Source: JAENVT01 sp040005915
GTDB lineage: Bacteria; Actinomycetota; Acidimicrobiia; Acidimicrobiales; Ilumatobacteraceae
Assembly: GCA_040005915.1 (NCBI GenBank)
Contig: JBDTYA010000065.1
Location: 1 to 21,832 of the forward strand
Direction: 5' to 3'
DNA length: 21,832 nt
Both the position numbers and the translations under genes were made by a program. This document shows, piece by piece, positions 1 to 7,495 of this stretch; the stretch's first letter is position 1, and every line of letters starts with the position of its first letter. The notes beneath the pieces were generated by a model. It did not search any database. It worked only from the letters and a program-made list of their open reading frames with translations, and was not told where the DNA came from.

Positions 1-1003
1 TCGGCAGGCCGCCGCCCAGGGTGTTCTGGTTGGTGACGTTGAGGTACAACGCGACAACCGAGATGTAACCCTGGAGGTACTGCTGCTGGTCGATCGTGAA
101 CAGCACGTCGCCGGCCTCGATGTCCTTCAACAGGTCAGGCGAGAGGTCGACGCCACCGACGGTGACAGTACGACCGAGTTCCTTGACTGCTGCGGCTGCA
201 TCGTGAGCGATGACCGGGCCGACGCCGAACACGGCGTCGATCGAGGGATCGGCTCCGATGGCGGCCTTCATGTCGGCCTGCTGCTTGCCAGAGGCATCAC
301 CCGACGTCGTGATCGGCGCCAGGAACTTGCCCTTGAAGGTGCTCTTGGCGCCATCGCAGCGTGCGTCGAGGCCCGTGTTGGTCTGCTCCTGCTTTGCGCA
401 CAGCAGGACCTTGGCACCGGCAGCGTTGAACTTGTCGCCAGCGCCTGCGCCGGCGGTGAACTCGTCCTGGCCGATGTGGGTGAACGCGCCGAACTCCTTG
501 TACAGGTCGGAACCCGAGTTCGTCGTGACCAACGGGATGCCGGCGTCGGTGGCTGCCTTGACGGCATCCTTGACGGCGGCCGGATCGGCGAGCGAGACGG
601 CGAGGCCGTCGACGCCGTCGGCGACGGCCTGGTTGATCATCGCGGCCTGATCGGTACCCGTGTTGTTCGAGCCCTGATACTTGACCGTGATGCCCAATGC
701 CTTGCCGGCATCCTCGGCACCCTTCTGGAACACCGACCAGAACACGCCACCGTCGCCGTGTGTGATGACGGCGATCGTGACGTCCTTACCGGCGGTCACA
801 TCGACCGTGTCGGCCGAGGATGTGTCGGCAGGTGCCGTCGTGGCGTCAGACGCGGTGTCGGCGGGTGCAGCGGTCGTTGCGGCGCCGCCGCTCGTACCGG
901 TAGTTGCGGATGTGCTTGCTGTCTTGGCAGAGTCGCTGCCGCAGGCGGTCGCCAGGATGGTGAACGCTGCAAGCGATGCGAAGACGTAACGGGTCTTCTT
1001 CAT
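1..1003 (-). CDS. Sugar ABC transporter substrate-binding lipoprotein (partial, C-terminus off left edge)
   Basis: Reading the minus strand from ATG at 1003 gives at least 334 residues, still open at the window edge. It begins with a lipoprotein signal (KK near the start, hydrophobic stretch, lipobox LATA-C with Cys21), then a Ser/Thr/Ala-rich linker to about residue 68. A type-1 periplasmic-binding fold follows (VTIAVITHGDGGVFW from about 75, then the VDGLAVSLADPAAV region), as in RbsB-like proteins that bind monosaccharides or polyols. The protein would be anchored outside the membrane and deliver ligand to an ABC permease. No ATPase or permease is visible; they would have to lie beyond the left edge. 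The gene sits 68 bases downstream of the IolE-like gene on the same strand, so they probably share the LacI-controlled promoter. The ligand cannot be read from sequence; inositol or a related polyol is an inference from the neighbour. Confidence 0.9.
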   Translation of the reverse strand, partial: MKKTRYVFASLAAFTILATACGSDSAKTASTSATTGTSGGAATTAAPADTASDATTAPADTSSADTVDVTAGKDVTIAVITHGDGGVFWSVFQKGAEDAGKALGITVKYQGSNNTGTDQAAMINQAVADGVDGLAVSLADPAAVKDAVKAATDAGIPLVTTNSGSDLYKEFGAFTHIGQDEFTAGAGAGDKFNAAGAKVLLCAKQEQTNTGLDARCDGAKSTFKGKFLAPITTSGDASGKQQADMKAAIGADPSIDAVFGVGPVIAHDAAAAVKELGRTVTVGGVDLSPDLLKDIEAGDVLFTIDQQQYLQGYISVVALYLNVTNQNTLGGGLP

Positions 1004-1071
1004 GTGTTCTCTTTTCCCCCTCTAGGAGTGATGGTTTGCACCGGCAAGAACCGGCTTTCGACTGCCTGGAT

Positions 1072-1947
1072 TCATCCAGTCAGCGACTTGAGGTACTCAA
1101 TGCTCTTGCGAACACCGTGCACCGGGCCTTGACCGAGCGGCGGCTCGCCTTCGGTCAGGGCAACATCTTGTTCCAAGACGTACCACCCGGCATAGCCGGA
1201 GTCTTCGAGCGTCTGCACCGTAGCAGCGATGGGTGCGTCGCCTGAACCCGCGGATGGGAACAGACCGTGCTGAATCGCGCCCATCCAATCGAACTCCCCG
1301 GCTCGGAACCGGGCAGCGATCGCTTCGTCGACGTCCTTGATGTGCACGAGGCCGACACGATCTGCGTGCTGCTGGGCGATTGCCACTGGGTCCGCGCCAC
1401 CGATGAACAGGTGACCCGTGTCGAGGCAGAACGGAGCTGGTGAGTTCTGCAGGAAACGCTCGAACTCCTCGTCGGTCTCGATCAGTGTGTTGACGTGTGG
1501 ATGCACGACCTGGGTGAGCCCGTATTCCGCGGCGATCTTCTCGGTCTCGGCGATTCCCTCGAACAGGTTCGACCACTCGGTCGCGTCGAGCGTGGGTCGA
1601 TCCCATGACTCCATGCTGGAGATCAACGCGGCGACGAAGTACTGGGCGCCTGCATCGCTGAGGGTCTTCGCCGAGGCGTGCGCTGCTGCCAGCGAGCCGG
1701 GGTGGGCCGTGCCGTGATGCAGCACCAGCGGTACGAACCCACCGAGGATGGACATGTGCGACCGATCCAGCAGTTCACGCAACTGGGTCATGTCGTCGGG
1801 CAGCCAGCCCAGCGCGCCCAGCTCGGTCTTGGTGATGCCGAGCTCGGCCATCTCACCCAGGATGCGACTCGGCGACATCTGCAAGCCCCAACCGGGCATC
1901 TCACAGATGCCCCACGAAATCGGGGCTGCAGCAATACGGTCGATCAT
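1072..1947 (-). CDS. Sugar phosphate isomerase/epimerase family protein, IolE-like TIM barrel
   Basis: This 291-residue protein starts at ATG 1947 behind a good ribosome site (AAGGGGA at 1952-1958). The opening APISWGICEMPGWG (residues 8-21) is typical of IolE/IolH-like members of the xylose-isomerase-like TIM barrel family. Likely metal ligands are His149/His151 (VVHPH), Asp176 (CLDTGH), His202 (VHIKD) and Glu259 (VLEQD). Family members dehydrate or isomerise inosose, keto-sugars or related polyol intermediates in the cytoplasm. The gene is first in a unit with the sugar-binding lipoprotein and is divergent from a LacI regulator, which fits a catabolic locus. The family is clear. The reaction (inosose dehydratase, inosose isomerase or another epimerase) is not settled, because no other inositol genes are in view. 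Confidence 0.85.
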   Translation of the reverse strand: MIDRIAAAPISWGICEMPGWGLQMSPSRILGEMAELGITKTELGALGWLPDDMTQLRELLDRSHMSILGGFVPLVLHHGTAHPGSLAAAHASAKTLSDAGAQYFVAALISSMESWDRPTLDATEWSNLFEGIAETEKIAAEYGLTQVVHPHVNTLIETDEEFERFLQNSPAPFCLDTGHLFIGGADPVAIAQQHADRVGLVHIKDVDEAIAARFRAGEFDWMGAIQHGLFPSAGSGDAPIAATVQTLEDSGYAGWYVLEQDVALTEGEPPLGQGPVHGVRKSIEYLKSLTG

Positions 1948-1962
1948 TCTGTCCCCTTGTCG

Positions 1963-1980
1963 AGTTAGAGCGCTCCAACT
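1963..1980. promoter_or_regulatory. LacI-family operator palindrome
   Basis: The 18-base sequence AGTTAGAGCGCTCCAACT is an inverted repeat with a single mismatched pair (1967/1976) and the central CG step typical of LacI/PurR-type operators. It covers the downstream edge of the -10 box and the expected transcription start of the divergent IolE-like gene. A bound regulator would block that promoter and may also repress its own gene. The regulator gene begins about 45 bases away. Confidence 0.72.
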
Positions 1981-2005
1981 GTAGACGTCTCAGCGGGCCT
2001 GTCAA
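1978..2005 (-). promoter_or_regulatory. Sigma70-type promoter for the IolE-like gene and binding-protein gene
   Basis: On the minus strand a perfect -35 box TTGACA (2000-2005) is followed by a 16-base spacer and a -10 box TACAGT (1978-1983). The expected start of transcription is near 1971, leaving a leader of about 25 bases before the ATG at 1947. The -10 box overlaps the LacI-type palindrome. The boxes are seen directly; the promoter activity is inferred. Confidence 0.7.
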
Positions 2006-2023
2006 GTGCACTACCTTGTCCAC

Positions 2024-3043
2024 GTGCCGAGCACGAGACGAAACAGCGCCCCGACCCTCGAGGACGTGGCGCAGATCGCAGGCGTGTCGCGGGCACTGGT
2101 TTCGTTGGTCATGCGCGACTCGCCACGGGTCAGCGACGAATCGCGCCAGCGAGTGACCGAGGCGGCATCGAAGCTCGGCTACCGACCCAACCTGATGGCC
2201 CGCAACCTTGCCGCACGCAGGACGATGACCATCGGCGTGCTGCTCAACGATCTGCACAACCCGTGGTTCGCCGAGCTCACCGACGGTATCCACATCGCTG
2301 CCGAGCGTTACGGCTACCAACTGATCCTCGCCAGCGCGCGGCGCAGCCCGCGACTCGAGTCGCGTGCGCTCGACACCTTTCTCGCTTCGCGCGTCGACGG
2401 GGTGATCGTCGCCGGCTGCCGGCTCTCTGCGGTCCGCCTGGAATCCGTCGCCGCAGAGGTCGCACTGGTGTCCGTCGGGCGGACCTTCCCCAAGGCAGGC
2501 TGTGGTTCGGTCACGACCGACGAGGCCGACGGGGCGCGAATGGCCGTCGAGCACCTCTACGGGTTGGGGCACCGAAGGATCGCCCACATCGACGGCGGGA
2601 AGGGCGCCGGCTCGGCACCGCGCCGCAGCGGCTACATACGTGCGATGCGCCAGCTCGGTTTGGGCGACAACGCTCAGGTGATCAGCGGCGACTTCACGGA
2701 AGAGGCCGGCGCGCAAGGAGCCGAGAAGTTGTTGCGCGGACCGGTGCTGCCCACGGCGATCTTCACGGCCAACGACCTCTCGGCCGTGGGTGCGATCGAC
2801 GTCGTCGAACGCGCCGGACTCACCGTGCCAGGCGATGTGGCGATCGTCGGCTTCGACAACACGTCGCTTGCCGCCCTGAAGCACATCGGCCTCACGACGA
2901 TCGATCAACCGCGTCGCGAGATGGGTGCGGCGGCCGCGACGATGCTGATCGAGGCGATCAATGATCGCGGCGAGCTCGGCGACGTGCTGATGTCACCGAG
3001 CCTGGTCATCCGTCGCACGACGGGGCCCTCCGCGGCGGTTTGA
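2024..3043 (+). CDS. LacI-family transcriptional regulator
   Basis: A LacI-type helix-turn-helix (TLEDVAQIAGVSRALVSLVM) and hinge helix (RPNLMARNLAA) are followed by a periplasmic-binding-like effector domain (TIGVLLNDLHNPWFAEL, then VDGVIV, GHRRIAHIDG, and AIVGFDNTSLA near the end). Length is about 339 residues, normal for the family. I place the start at GTG 2024 because the DNA-binding domain follows within about ten residues. An in-frame GTG at 2006 would also work but lies directly against the divergent -35 box, and neither has a strong ribosome site. The palindrome at 1963-1980 is its probable operator. It most likely represses the divergent catabolic/uptake genes until their sugar or polyol is bound. 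Confidence 0.92.
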   Translation: MPSTRRNSAPTLEDVAQIAGVSRALVSLVMRDSPRVSDESRQRVTEAASKLGYRPNLMARNLAARRTMTIGVLLNDLHNPWFAELTDGIHIAAERYGYQLILASARRSPRLESRALDTFLASRVDGVIVAGCRLSAVRLESVAAEVALVSVGRTFPKAGCGSVTTDEADGARMAVEHLYGLGHRRIAHIDGGKGAGSAPRRSGYIRAMRQLGLGDNAQVISGDFTEEAGAQGAEKLLRGPVLPTAIFTANDLSAVGAIDVVERAGLTVPGDVAIVGFDNTSLAALKHIGLTTIDQPRREMGAAAATMLIEAINDRGELGDVLMSPSLVIRRTTGPSAAV

Positions 3044-3056
3044 CGATCGAGGCAGC

Positions 3057-3986
3057 TCAGCGCAGTTCGGTCATCAGCGCTGCGCCGACTGCACCGGCGC
3101 GCTCGCCGAGCGACGCGAACATCAACTTCGGGTGGGGTCGCAGGTCGGGTGCATACAACAACTCGGTGAACCACTTCTGGATCGGCCCGAGATAGAGGTC
3201 GCCCGACGCCGCCAGGCCGCCGCCCAACACGAACATCTGCGGGTCGAGCAGGTTGGTGAGGTTGTTGAGGCCCAGCGCGACCCAGCGACCGAACAGGTCG
3301 ATCACACCCAACGCCTCGGTGTCGCCCTCGCGTGCAGCGGCCTGCACATCCTCGCCGCGTACGTTGAACGGGTCGCCTCCGGCCAGCTGCAGCACACGAC
3401 GCAGGCGCTTGCCGATGGCAGCCTCGCGGGCGAGGTGGGCCAGGCCACTGCCCGAGGCATAGCGTTCCCAGCAGCCGCGACGACCACACGGGCACGGCAA
3501 CCCGTTGGGGTCGACGACCATGTGCCCGATCTCTCCGGTGAAGCCGTTCGCGCCGCGGATGAGGTGCCCGCCGGCGACGACTCCCCCGCCGATACCTGTA
3601 CCGAGCGTGACCATGATCATGTCGGTGGCGCCGCGTGCGACGCCCACCTTCCATTCGGCGGCCGCCGCGCACGTCGCGTCGTTGCCGACATCGACGAGGA
3701 ACCCGAGCCGCTCGGACAGCATGCGACCGACCTCGAAATCGGCGATGTCGATGAGGTTGGGCGACGCCTTGATCACGCCTTCGCGCGTCACCATGCCGGG
3801 CACGCCGATCCCGAGCGAGTCGATGACGCCGAGCGACGTTGCAAGCTCTGCGAGCGTGTCGACGAACGCCTCAGTACCCGGAGGAGTAGGACGGCGTTGC
3901 TCCTCGATCACCTCGCCGGCTTCGTCGAGCACGACGCCGAGGCACTTGGTACCACCGACGTCGATGCCGATTCGGCGTCGAGTCAC
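3057..3986 (-). CDS. glkA: ROK-family glucokinase
   Basis: This is a 309-residue ROK kinase started at GTG 3986; upstream in-frame extension reads into the shadow of the next gene. Visible motifs are the phosphate-binding DVGGTK (9-14), the catalytic Asp103 in GND, the TLGTGIGGG loop (127-135), EIGH (152-155), and the zinc motif CPCGRRGCWE (Cys165, Cys167, Cys172 with His155). These are the hallmarks of ATP-dependent ROK glucokinases, which make glucose-6-phosphate in the cytoplasm. The start overlaps the stop of the SRPBCC gene by four bases, so translation is probably coupled. A glucokinase next to a small SRPBCC protein also occurs in Streptomyces as I recall. Another hexose specificity is possible, and the symbol is given with moderate confidence. 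It converges tail-to-tail with the LacI gene. Confidence 0.88.
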   Translation of the reverse strand: MTRRRIGIDVGGTKCLGVVLDEAGEVIEEQRRPTPPGTEAFVDTLAELATSLGVIDSLGIGVPGMVTREGVIKASPNLIDIADFEVGRMLSERLGFLVDVGNDATCAAAAEWKVGVARGATDMIMVTLGTGIGGGVVAGGHLIRGANGFTGEIGHMVVDPNGLPCPCGRRGCWERYASGSGLAHLAREAAIGKRLRRVLQLAGGDPFNVRGEDVQAAAREGDTEALGVIDLFGRWVALGLNNLTNLLDPQMFVLGGGLAASGDLYLGPIQKWFTELLYAPDLRPHPKLMFASLGERAGAVGAALMTELR

Positions 3987-4417
3987 GATTCGGCGCGGAC
4001 CTTGAGCTCGCGCACCGTGTTGAGGATCCGGACCTCGGCGCGTCGCTTGACGAAGCCCGGAAGCGGCACCACGAGATCGATGATCAGGTCGTAGCGCACC
4101 TCGGTACCTCCGTCGTTGGTCGGCGAGAAGTGGTACGCCCCGTCGATGGTGCGCATGATGTCGCCGCGCAGCATGCTCCACGCGAGGACCGACGGCGCAT
4201 CGCTGTAGTCGTAGCTCAATGTGTAGTGCGTGCTGCGACCGAGTGCCGACGCCCTGAACTCGACCTCGGTCGGTCGGCCGTCGTCGTCTCGAGCACGCAC
4301 TACGACATCTTTGACGTCCTTCGCCCACTCCGGGTAGTGCTCGACGTCGGCCGCGATCGCCCATACGCGGTCGGGTGGCGCAGCAATCGTGGTCGTCTGT
4401 GACGCCGTTTCAGCCAT
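3983..4417 (-). CDS. SRPBCC (START/polyketide cyclase-like) family protein
   Basis: The 144-residue protein begins at ATG 4417 and has the pattern of a single SRPBCC fold. An opening beta strand (TTTIAAPPDRVWAIAADVEHYPEWAKDV) is followed by alternating strands and a long C-terminal helix (LPGFVKRRAEVRILNTVRELK). The family forms a hydrophobic pocket for lipids or aromatic molecules and often has no known enzyme activity. It resembles the small SRPBCC protein encoded near pimB' in mycobacteria (Rv2185c/TB16.3), from memory. It sits 9 bases after the membrane-protein gene and overlaps the glucokinase start. A role in lipid or envelope metabolism is inferred from neighbours only. Confidence 0.85.
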   Translation of the reverse strand: MAETASQTTTIAAPPDRVWAIAADVEHYPEWAKDVKDVVVRARDDDGRPTEVEFRASALGRSTHYTLSYDYSDAPSVLAWSMLRGDIMRTIDGAYHFSPTNDGGTEVRYDLIIDLVVPLPGFVKRRAEVRILNTVRELKVRAES

Positions 4418-4426
4418 TGCCCTGTT

Positions 4427-4927
4427 CTAGTCGATCTTGCGATCTGATGGTGACACCGTGCGACCTACACGCGGACCGTACGAACCATGAAGCGCAGCCC
4501 AGACGCCATTCATGCCGATGCCGAACATCGGTACGAGGACTCCGAACGCGAGCGCGTTGAGCTGGCCCTTGTCGAGCCCGACCACGCCGATCCAGGCGCC
4601 CGCGATCGCCGCCACCACCTGGACGCCGAGCGCCAGTGTCAACATGCGGCCGATCGGCTTCGGCGCCGTGTTACCGGTGATCAAGTAGAGGTTGGCGACG
4701 CCGACCTCCTCGACGCGCGAGCGCTCGAGGGCGCGGGTGTACGCCCACAGCGTGGTGGCGACACCGATCGCGAACAGCACCATCGAGACAGCCGCTATCA
4801 GGACCTGTCCGAACCGATGGTTGCGCAGCGGGACAGCGACCGCGAGTGCGGCCAGGAAGAGTGCCGTGCCGGCCAGATCGCCGGCGACGACCCGCCCACC
4901 GGGATGAGCTATCTGCTCGCTCGTCAC
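4427..4927 (-). CDS. Predicted four-helix membrane protein, unknown function
   Basis: A 166-residue product starting at GTG 4927. Four hydrophobic segments are visible at about residues 16-34, 42-64, 94-116 and 124-146. A charged cytoplasmic-looking stretch lies between segments 2 and 3 (RALERSRVEEVG), and the C-terminal tail is basic. No catalytic motif is recognisable. It lies 24 bases after the glycosyltransferase gene and 9 bases before the SRPBCC gene, so it belongs to the same transcript. A conserved membrane protein sits at the corresponding place beside pimB' in mycobacteria, which hints at an envelope role. I do not recognise the family with certainty. The start has no convincing ribosome site. 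Confidence 0.75.
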   Translation of the reverse strand: MTSEQIAHPGGRVVAGDLAGTALFLAALAVAVPLRNHRFGQVLIAAVSMVLFAIGVATTLWAYTRALERSRVEEVGVANLYLITGNTAPKPIGRMLTLALGVQVVAAIAGAWIGVVGLDKGQLNALAFGVLVPMFGIGMNGVWAALHGSYGPRVGRTVSPSDRKID

Positions 4928-4951
4928 GCCGGCGTACTCATGGGGCAGCCA

Positions 4952-6073
4952 TCATGCCAGGGCACCCAACGACCGGGCCAGCCGCCGGGCGAGCCCGTCG
5001 TACGAGAATTCCTCGACCGCTCGCCGGCGCCCGGCCTGCCCCATCGAGAGGCGCAGCGCCGGGTCGTCGAGCAGCCGTTCGAAGGCATGCGCCGCTTGGC
5101 GCGGATCGTCGGCATGGCGCACCATCACGCCGGTGACACCGTCGACCACGGCGTCCTCGGCACCGCCGGAGTCGCCGGCCACCTGCGGCACCTCGCACGC
5201 CGCGGCCTCGAGAAAGACGATGCCGAAACCCTCCTGCTCGAGGCCGGCCCAACGATTGCGGCAGAGCATCGTGTAGACGTCGGCGCAGCCGTACAGCGCT
5301 GGAAGGTCGTCGTTGGCCACCCGGCCGAGAAAGCGCACTGGCGCGCCGAGTCGGGCGACGAGCTTGCGCAATCGCGGCTCGTCGCGCCCCCCACCGGAGA
5401 TTGCCAGCACGAGATCCGGACGCGACTGCTGCAGGATCGCGGCAGCACGGATAGCCGTGTCGAACCCTTTGCGCGGTACGAGCCTGCTGATGCTGACGAT
5501 GACCTCGGCGTCGACCGCCAGACCGAGACGCGCCCGCGCTGCGGCTCGCTGATCGGCGGTCAAGGGCCGGAAGCGATCGGTGTCGACGCCGGGAGGCACG
5601 ATGGTGATCGGAAGGCTACGACCCGCAGCCCGTTCGGCTTCGCGCGCCGGGTAGCTGCCGGCGGCGACGACGTGACGTGCTCGACGGAGCACGTACGCCA
5701 GCGACTGCTTGGTGCCGGGCAGCCGACCGGGCACCGTGACCTCGGCGCCATGCAGCACGACGTCGTACGGCAAGCGCAGCGACGGTCCGACCAACCCCAG
5801 AGGCACCGCGGGGTCGAGCACGACCAGGTCGGCGCCGACCCTGGCGGCCATCTCGTTGATGTGCGCGACCATCCACGGATGCGGCAACAGCACCGGCTCG
5901 CGCGTGCGCTCGATGTGGAATGGCTGCGCGGCATCGAACTCTGCCGACCCGTGGTACGGGCTCGTGAGGACGGCGAACGAGTCCGGTGGCAGGCGGCGCC
6001 ACCACTCCCACAGCAACGACTGGATGCCACCGATCTTCGGTGGGAAGTCGTTGGTCACCAAGAGGTGCTTCAC
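4952..6073 (-). CDS. pimB: GT4-family glycosyltransferase, PimB'-like mannosyltransferase
   Basis: A 373-residue GT-B glycosyltransferase. The N-terminal motif LLVTNDFPPKIGGIQSLL, the hinge VPPGVDTDRFRP, the donor-domain motif SRLVPRKGFDT and the late E-x7-E region EQEGFGIVFLEAAA match GT4 retaining enzymes. As I recall the sequence, they are especially close to mycobacterial PimB' (Rv2188c), which adds the second mannose to phosphatidylinositol mannosides using GDP-mannose at the inner face of the membrane. The start is GTG 6073, which overlaps the queG stop by four bases; the longer upstream frame is antisense-like extension. Neighbouring membrane and SRPBCC genes fit a lipid or envelope context. 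The acceptor is not shown by sequence, so a different lipid-linked mannosylation is possible. Confidence 0.85.
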   Translation of the reverse strand: MKHLLVTNDFPPKIGGIQSLLWEWWRRLPPDSFAVLTSPYHGSAEFDAAQPFHIERTREPVLLPHPWMVAHINEMAARVGADLVVLDPAVPLGLVGPSLRLPYDVVLHGAEVTVPGRLPGTKQSLAYVLRRARHVVAAGSYPAREAERAAGRSLPITIVPPGVDTDRFRPLTADQRAAARARLGLAVDAEVIVSISRLVPRKGFDTAIRAAAILQQSRPDLVLAISGGGRDEPRLRKLVARLGAPVRFLGRVANDDLPALYGCADVYTMLCRNRWAGLEQEGFGIVFLEAAACEVPQVAGDSGGAEDAVVDGVTGVMVRHADDPRQAAHAFERLLDDPALRLSMGQAGRRRAVEEFSYDGLARRLARSLGALA

Positions 6074-7182
6074 AGCAGGGCGACCAACTCGTCGACGACC
6101 ATCGGATCGGTGTCGGCGGTCGGCAGCAACGCGTCGAGCCCGATCCTTCGCGCCGCCCACACCGCATGGGCGCGCAGCAGCGCATCGTCGTGCACCAGGT
6201 ATCGCGCGACGCAACGACGCACGTCGACGTCGACCGGATCGCCGACGTTGCCCAACGCCACGAGGGCGTTGCGGCGGACCCATCGCGGATTGCGATCGGC
6301 GACGTACCAACGTCCCCACCGTTCGAGAACCTGCGCATCGGTGGCATCGAGGATCTCGATCAGTGAGACCCACGGCTCGACGGCGGCCTGCGTAGCGTGC
6401 TCTTTCGCCCCGAACCGCACCGTCGGCGGGCACACCGTCTGACAATCGTCGCAGCCGTAGATGCGGTCACCGATCGCCTCCCGCCACTTCCGATCCATCA
6501 CGCCGGGCTTCTGGATGATCCACGCCAGACAACGCCCGGCGTCGATCACACCGGGAGCGATGATGGCGCCGGTCGGGCAGGCGTCGAGGCAACGCCGGCA
6601 GGCGCCGCACCCGTCCTGGACCGGAGTCGTTTCGGCCGGTAGCGGGGCTGTGGTGATGACGCAGCCGAGCACGAACCAACTGCCCGCACCGGGCAACAGG
6701 ATGTTGGCGTTCTTGCCGAACCATCCGATTCCGGCGAGGTAGGCAACCTCGCGATCGACGATGGTGTTGTCGTCGGCGAAGGCCACGGCCCGCCACCCGT
6801 CGCGCCGGAGCTGCGCGGCGACGGCGCGCAGGCCGAGACGCAACGGCGCGTAATGATCGGTCCATGCGTAGCGCGCGACACGGCCCTGCGCACCGGCCGG
6901 AGCAGGCGGTTGATCTGCGTAGTACGACCGAGCCCCCACCAACACGGATCGGGCGCCGTCGACGGCGAGCTGTGGGTCCGTCGACCGAACCGGGTTCCTG
7001 TAGGTGAACTGCAGTCCGTCGTGCAGGCCTGCCTGCTTGCGTCGGATCAGCTCGCTGCGCGCCCGTTGCAGTACGTCGGCCCTGCACACGCCGACGTGTG
7101 AGATGTCGTGTCGACCGGCGATGTCGACCAGTTGTCGCACATACGCAGCGTCAGCTGAAGGCGGCGACAGCGTCGGTCTCAC
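6070..7182 (-). CDS. queG: Epoxyqueuosine reductase QueG
   Basis: A 370-residue protein from GTG 7182. It has the cobalamin-binding N-terminal half with the DDNTIVDREVAYLAGIGWFG-K-N signature (about 137-158), where the catalytic Asp normally sits. Two 4Fe-4S clusters follow: CGACRRCLDACP (Cys192, 195, 198, 202) and Cys218 with CDDCQTVCP (Cys244, 247, 251). HEAT-like helices fill the C-terminus (RNALVALGNVGD and following). QueG reduces epoxyqueuosine to queuosine in the wobble position of Asn, Asp, His and Tyr tRNAs. All eight cluster cysteines are present, so it should be active. The 5' end overlaps the small cysteine-rich gene by 32 bases. The other queuosine genes (queA, tgt) are not in the window. 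Confidence 0.95.
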   Translation of the reverse strand: MRPTLSPPSADAAYVRQLVDIAGRHDISHVGVCRADVLQRARSELIRRKQAGLHDGLQFTYRNPVRSTDPQLAVDGARSVLVGARSYYADQPPAPAGAQGRVARYAWTDHYAPLRLGLRAVAAQLRRDGWRAVAFADDNTIVDREVAYLAGIGWFGKNANILLPGAGSWFVLGCVITTAPLPAETTPVQDGCGACRRCLDACPTGAIIAPGVIDAGRCLAWIIQKPGVMDRKWREAIGDRIYGCDDCQTVCPPTVRFGAKEHATQAAVEPWVSLIEILDATDAQVLERWGRWYVADRNPRWVRRNALVALGNVGDPVDVDVRRCVARYLVHDDALLRAHAVWAARRIGLDALLPTADTDPMVVDELVALL

Positions 7183-7375
7183 TATGACGCAGCGTAGGCA
7201 TCATCCCGGCGCGAACCAGCAAACGCACCACCCTGATCTGCTCGTCGTCGAAGGCCACCGATTCGGCTTCGGACGGCGACAGCACATGCGTGACGACACA
7301 GTCGGCGCACGTCGCGGTGGCCCGCATGCAACAGGTGTCGCACGAGATGACCATTGAGGTTGTTCTTGCTTCCAT
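7151..7375 (-). CDS. Small cysteine-rich protein, putative metal-binding, unknown function
   Basis: I place the start at ATG 7375, giving 74 residues, because an AAGGA ribosome site lies 8 bases upstream; an in-frame start at 7435 would add 20 unremarkable residues. The N-terminal half has five cysteines as CDTCC (12, 15, 16) and CADC (23, 26), a pattern that could form a small zinc or Fe-S knuckle. The C-terminal half (about 37-60) looks like an amphipathic helix with many Val, Leu and Arg. The gene overlaps the queG start by 32 bases, so translation is probably coupled. I do not recognise the family. It could be a metal-binding partner of the Fe-S enzyme QueG or unrelated; the coding call rests on the ribosome site, spacing and plausible composition. 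Confidence 0.65.
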   Translation of the reverse strand: MEARTTSMVISCDTCCMRATATCADCVVTHVLSPSEAESVAFDDEQIRVVRLLVRAGMMPTLRHSETDAVAAFS

Positions 7376-7383
7376 GATGCGTG

Positions 7384-7388
7384 TCCTT
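7384..7388 (-). promoter_or_regulatory. Ribosome binding site deciding the start of the cysteine-rich gene
   Basis: The minus strand reads AAGGA with an 8-base spacer to ATG 7375. The upstream candidate start at 7435 has no comparable site, which is why the shorter form is preferred. Confidence 0.6.
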
Positions 7389-7495
7389 GCCGTTCGGGCT
7401 CCACCCATCGCCACTCTCCCAAATGGGTGTGACACTCCCCGAAAGCGGTGCGATGAGAGATGCGCACCCTCCGGCTCACCTCTCGTCGCACGAGC

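Noticed and set aside
1040..1055. CCGG-6-CCGG hairpin between the IolE-like and lipoprotein genes
   Set aside because: The stem is only four pairs and no T-run follows, so it is not a credible terminator.
203..1132. 309-residue plus-strand ORF
   Set aside because: Antisense to the binding lipoprotein, which has a clear signal, lipobox and fold. The plus frame is Arg/Gly/Val-rich with no motif.
4487..6442. 651-residue plus-strand ORF
   Set aside because: Antisense to the membrane protein, GT4 transferase and queG, all of which have firm motifs. Long open antisense frames are expected at this GC content.
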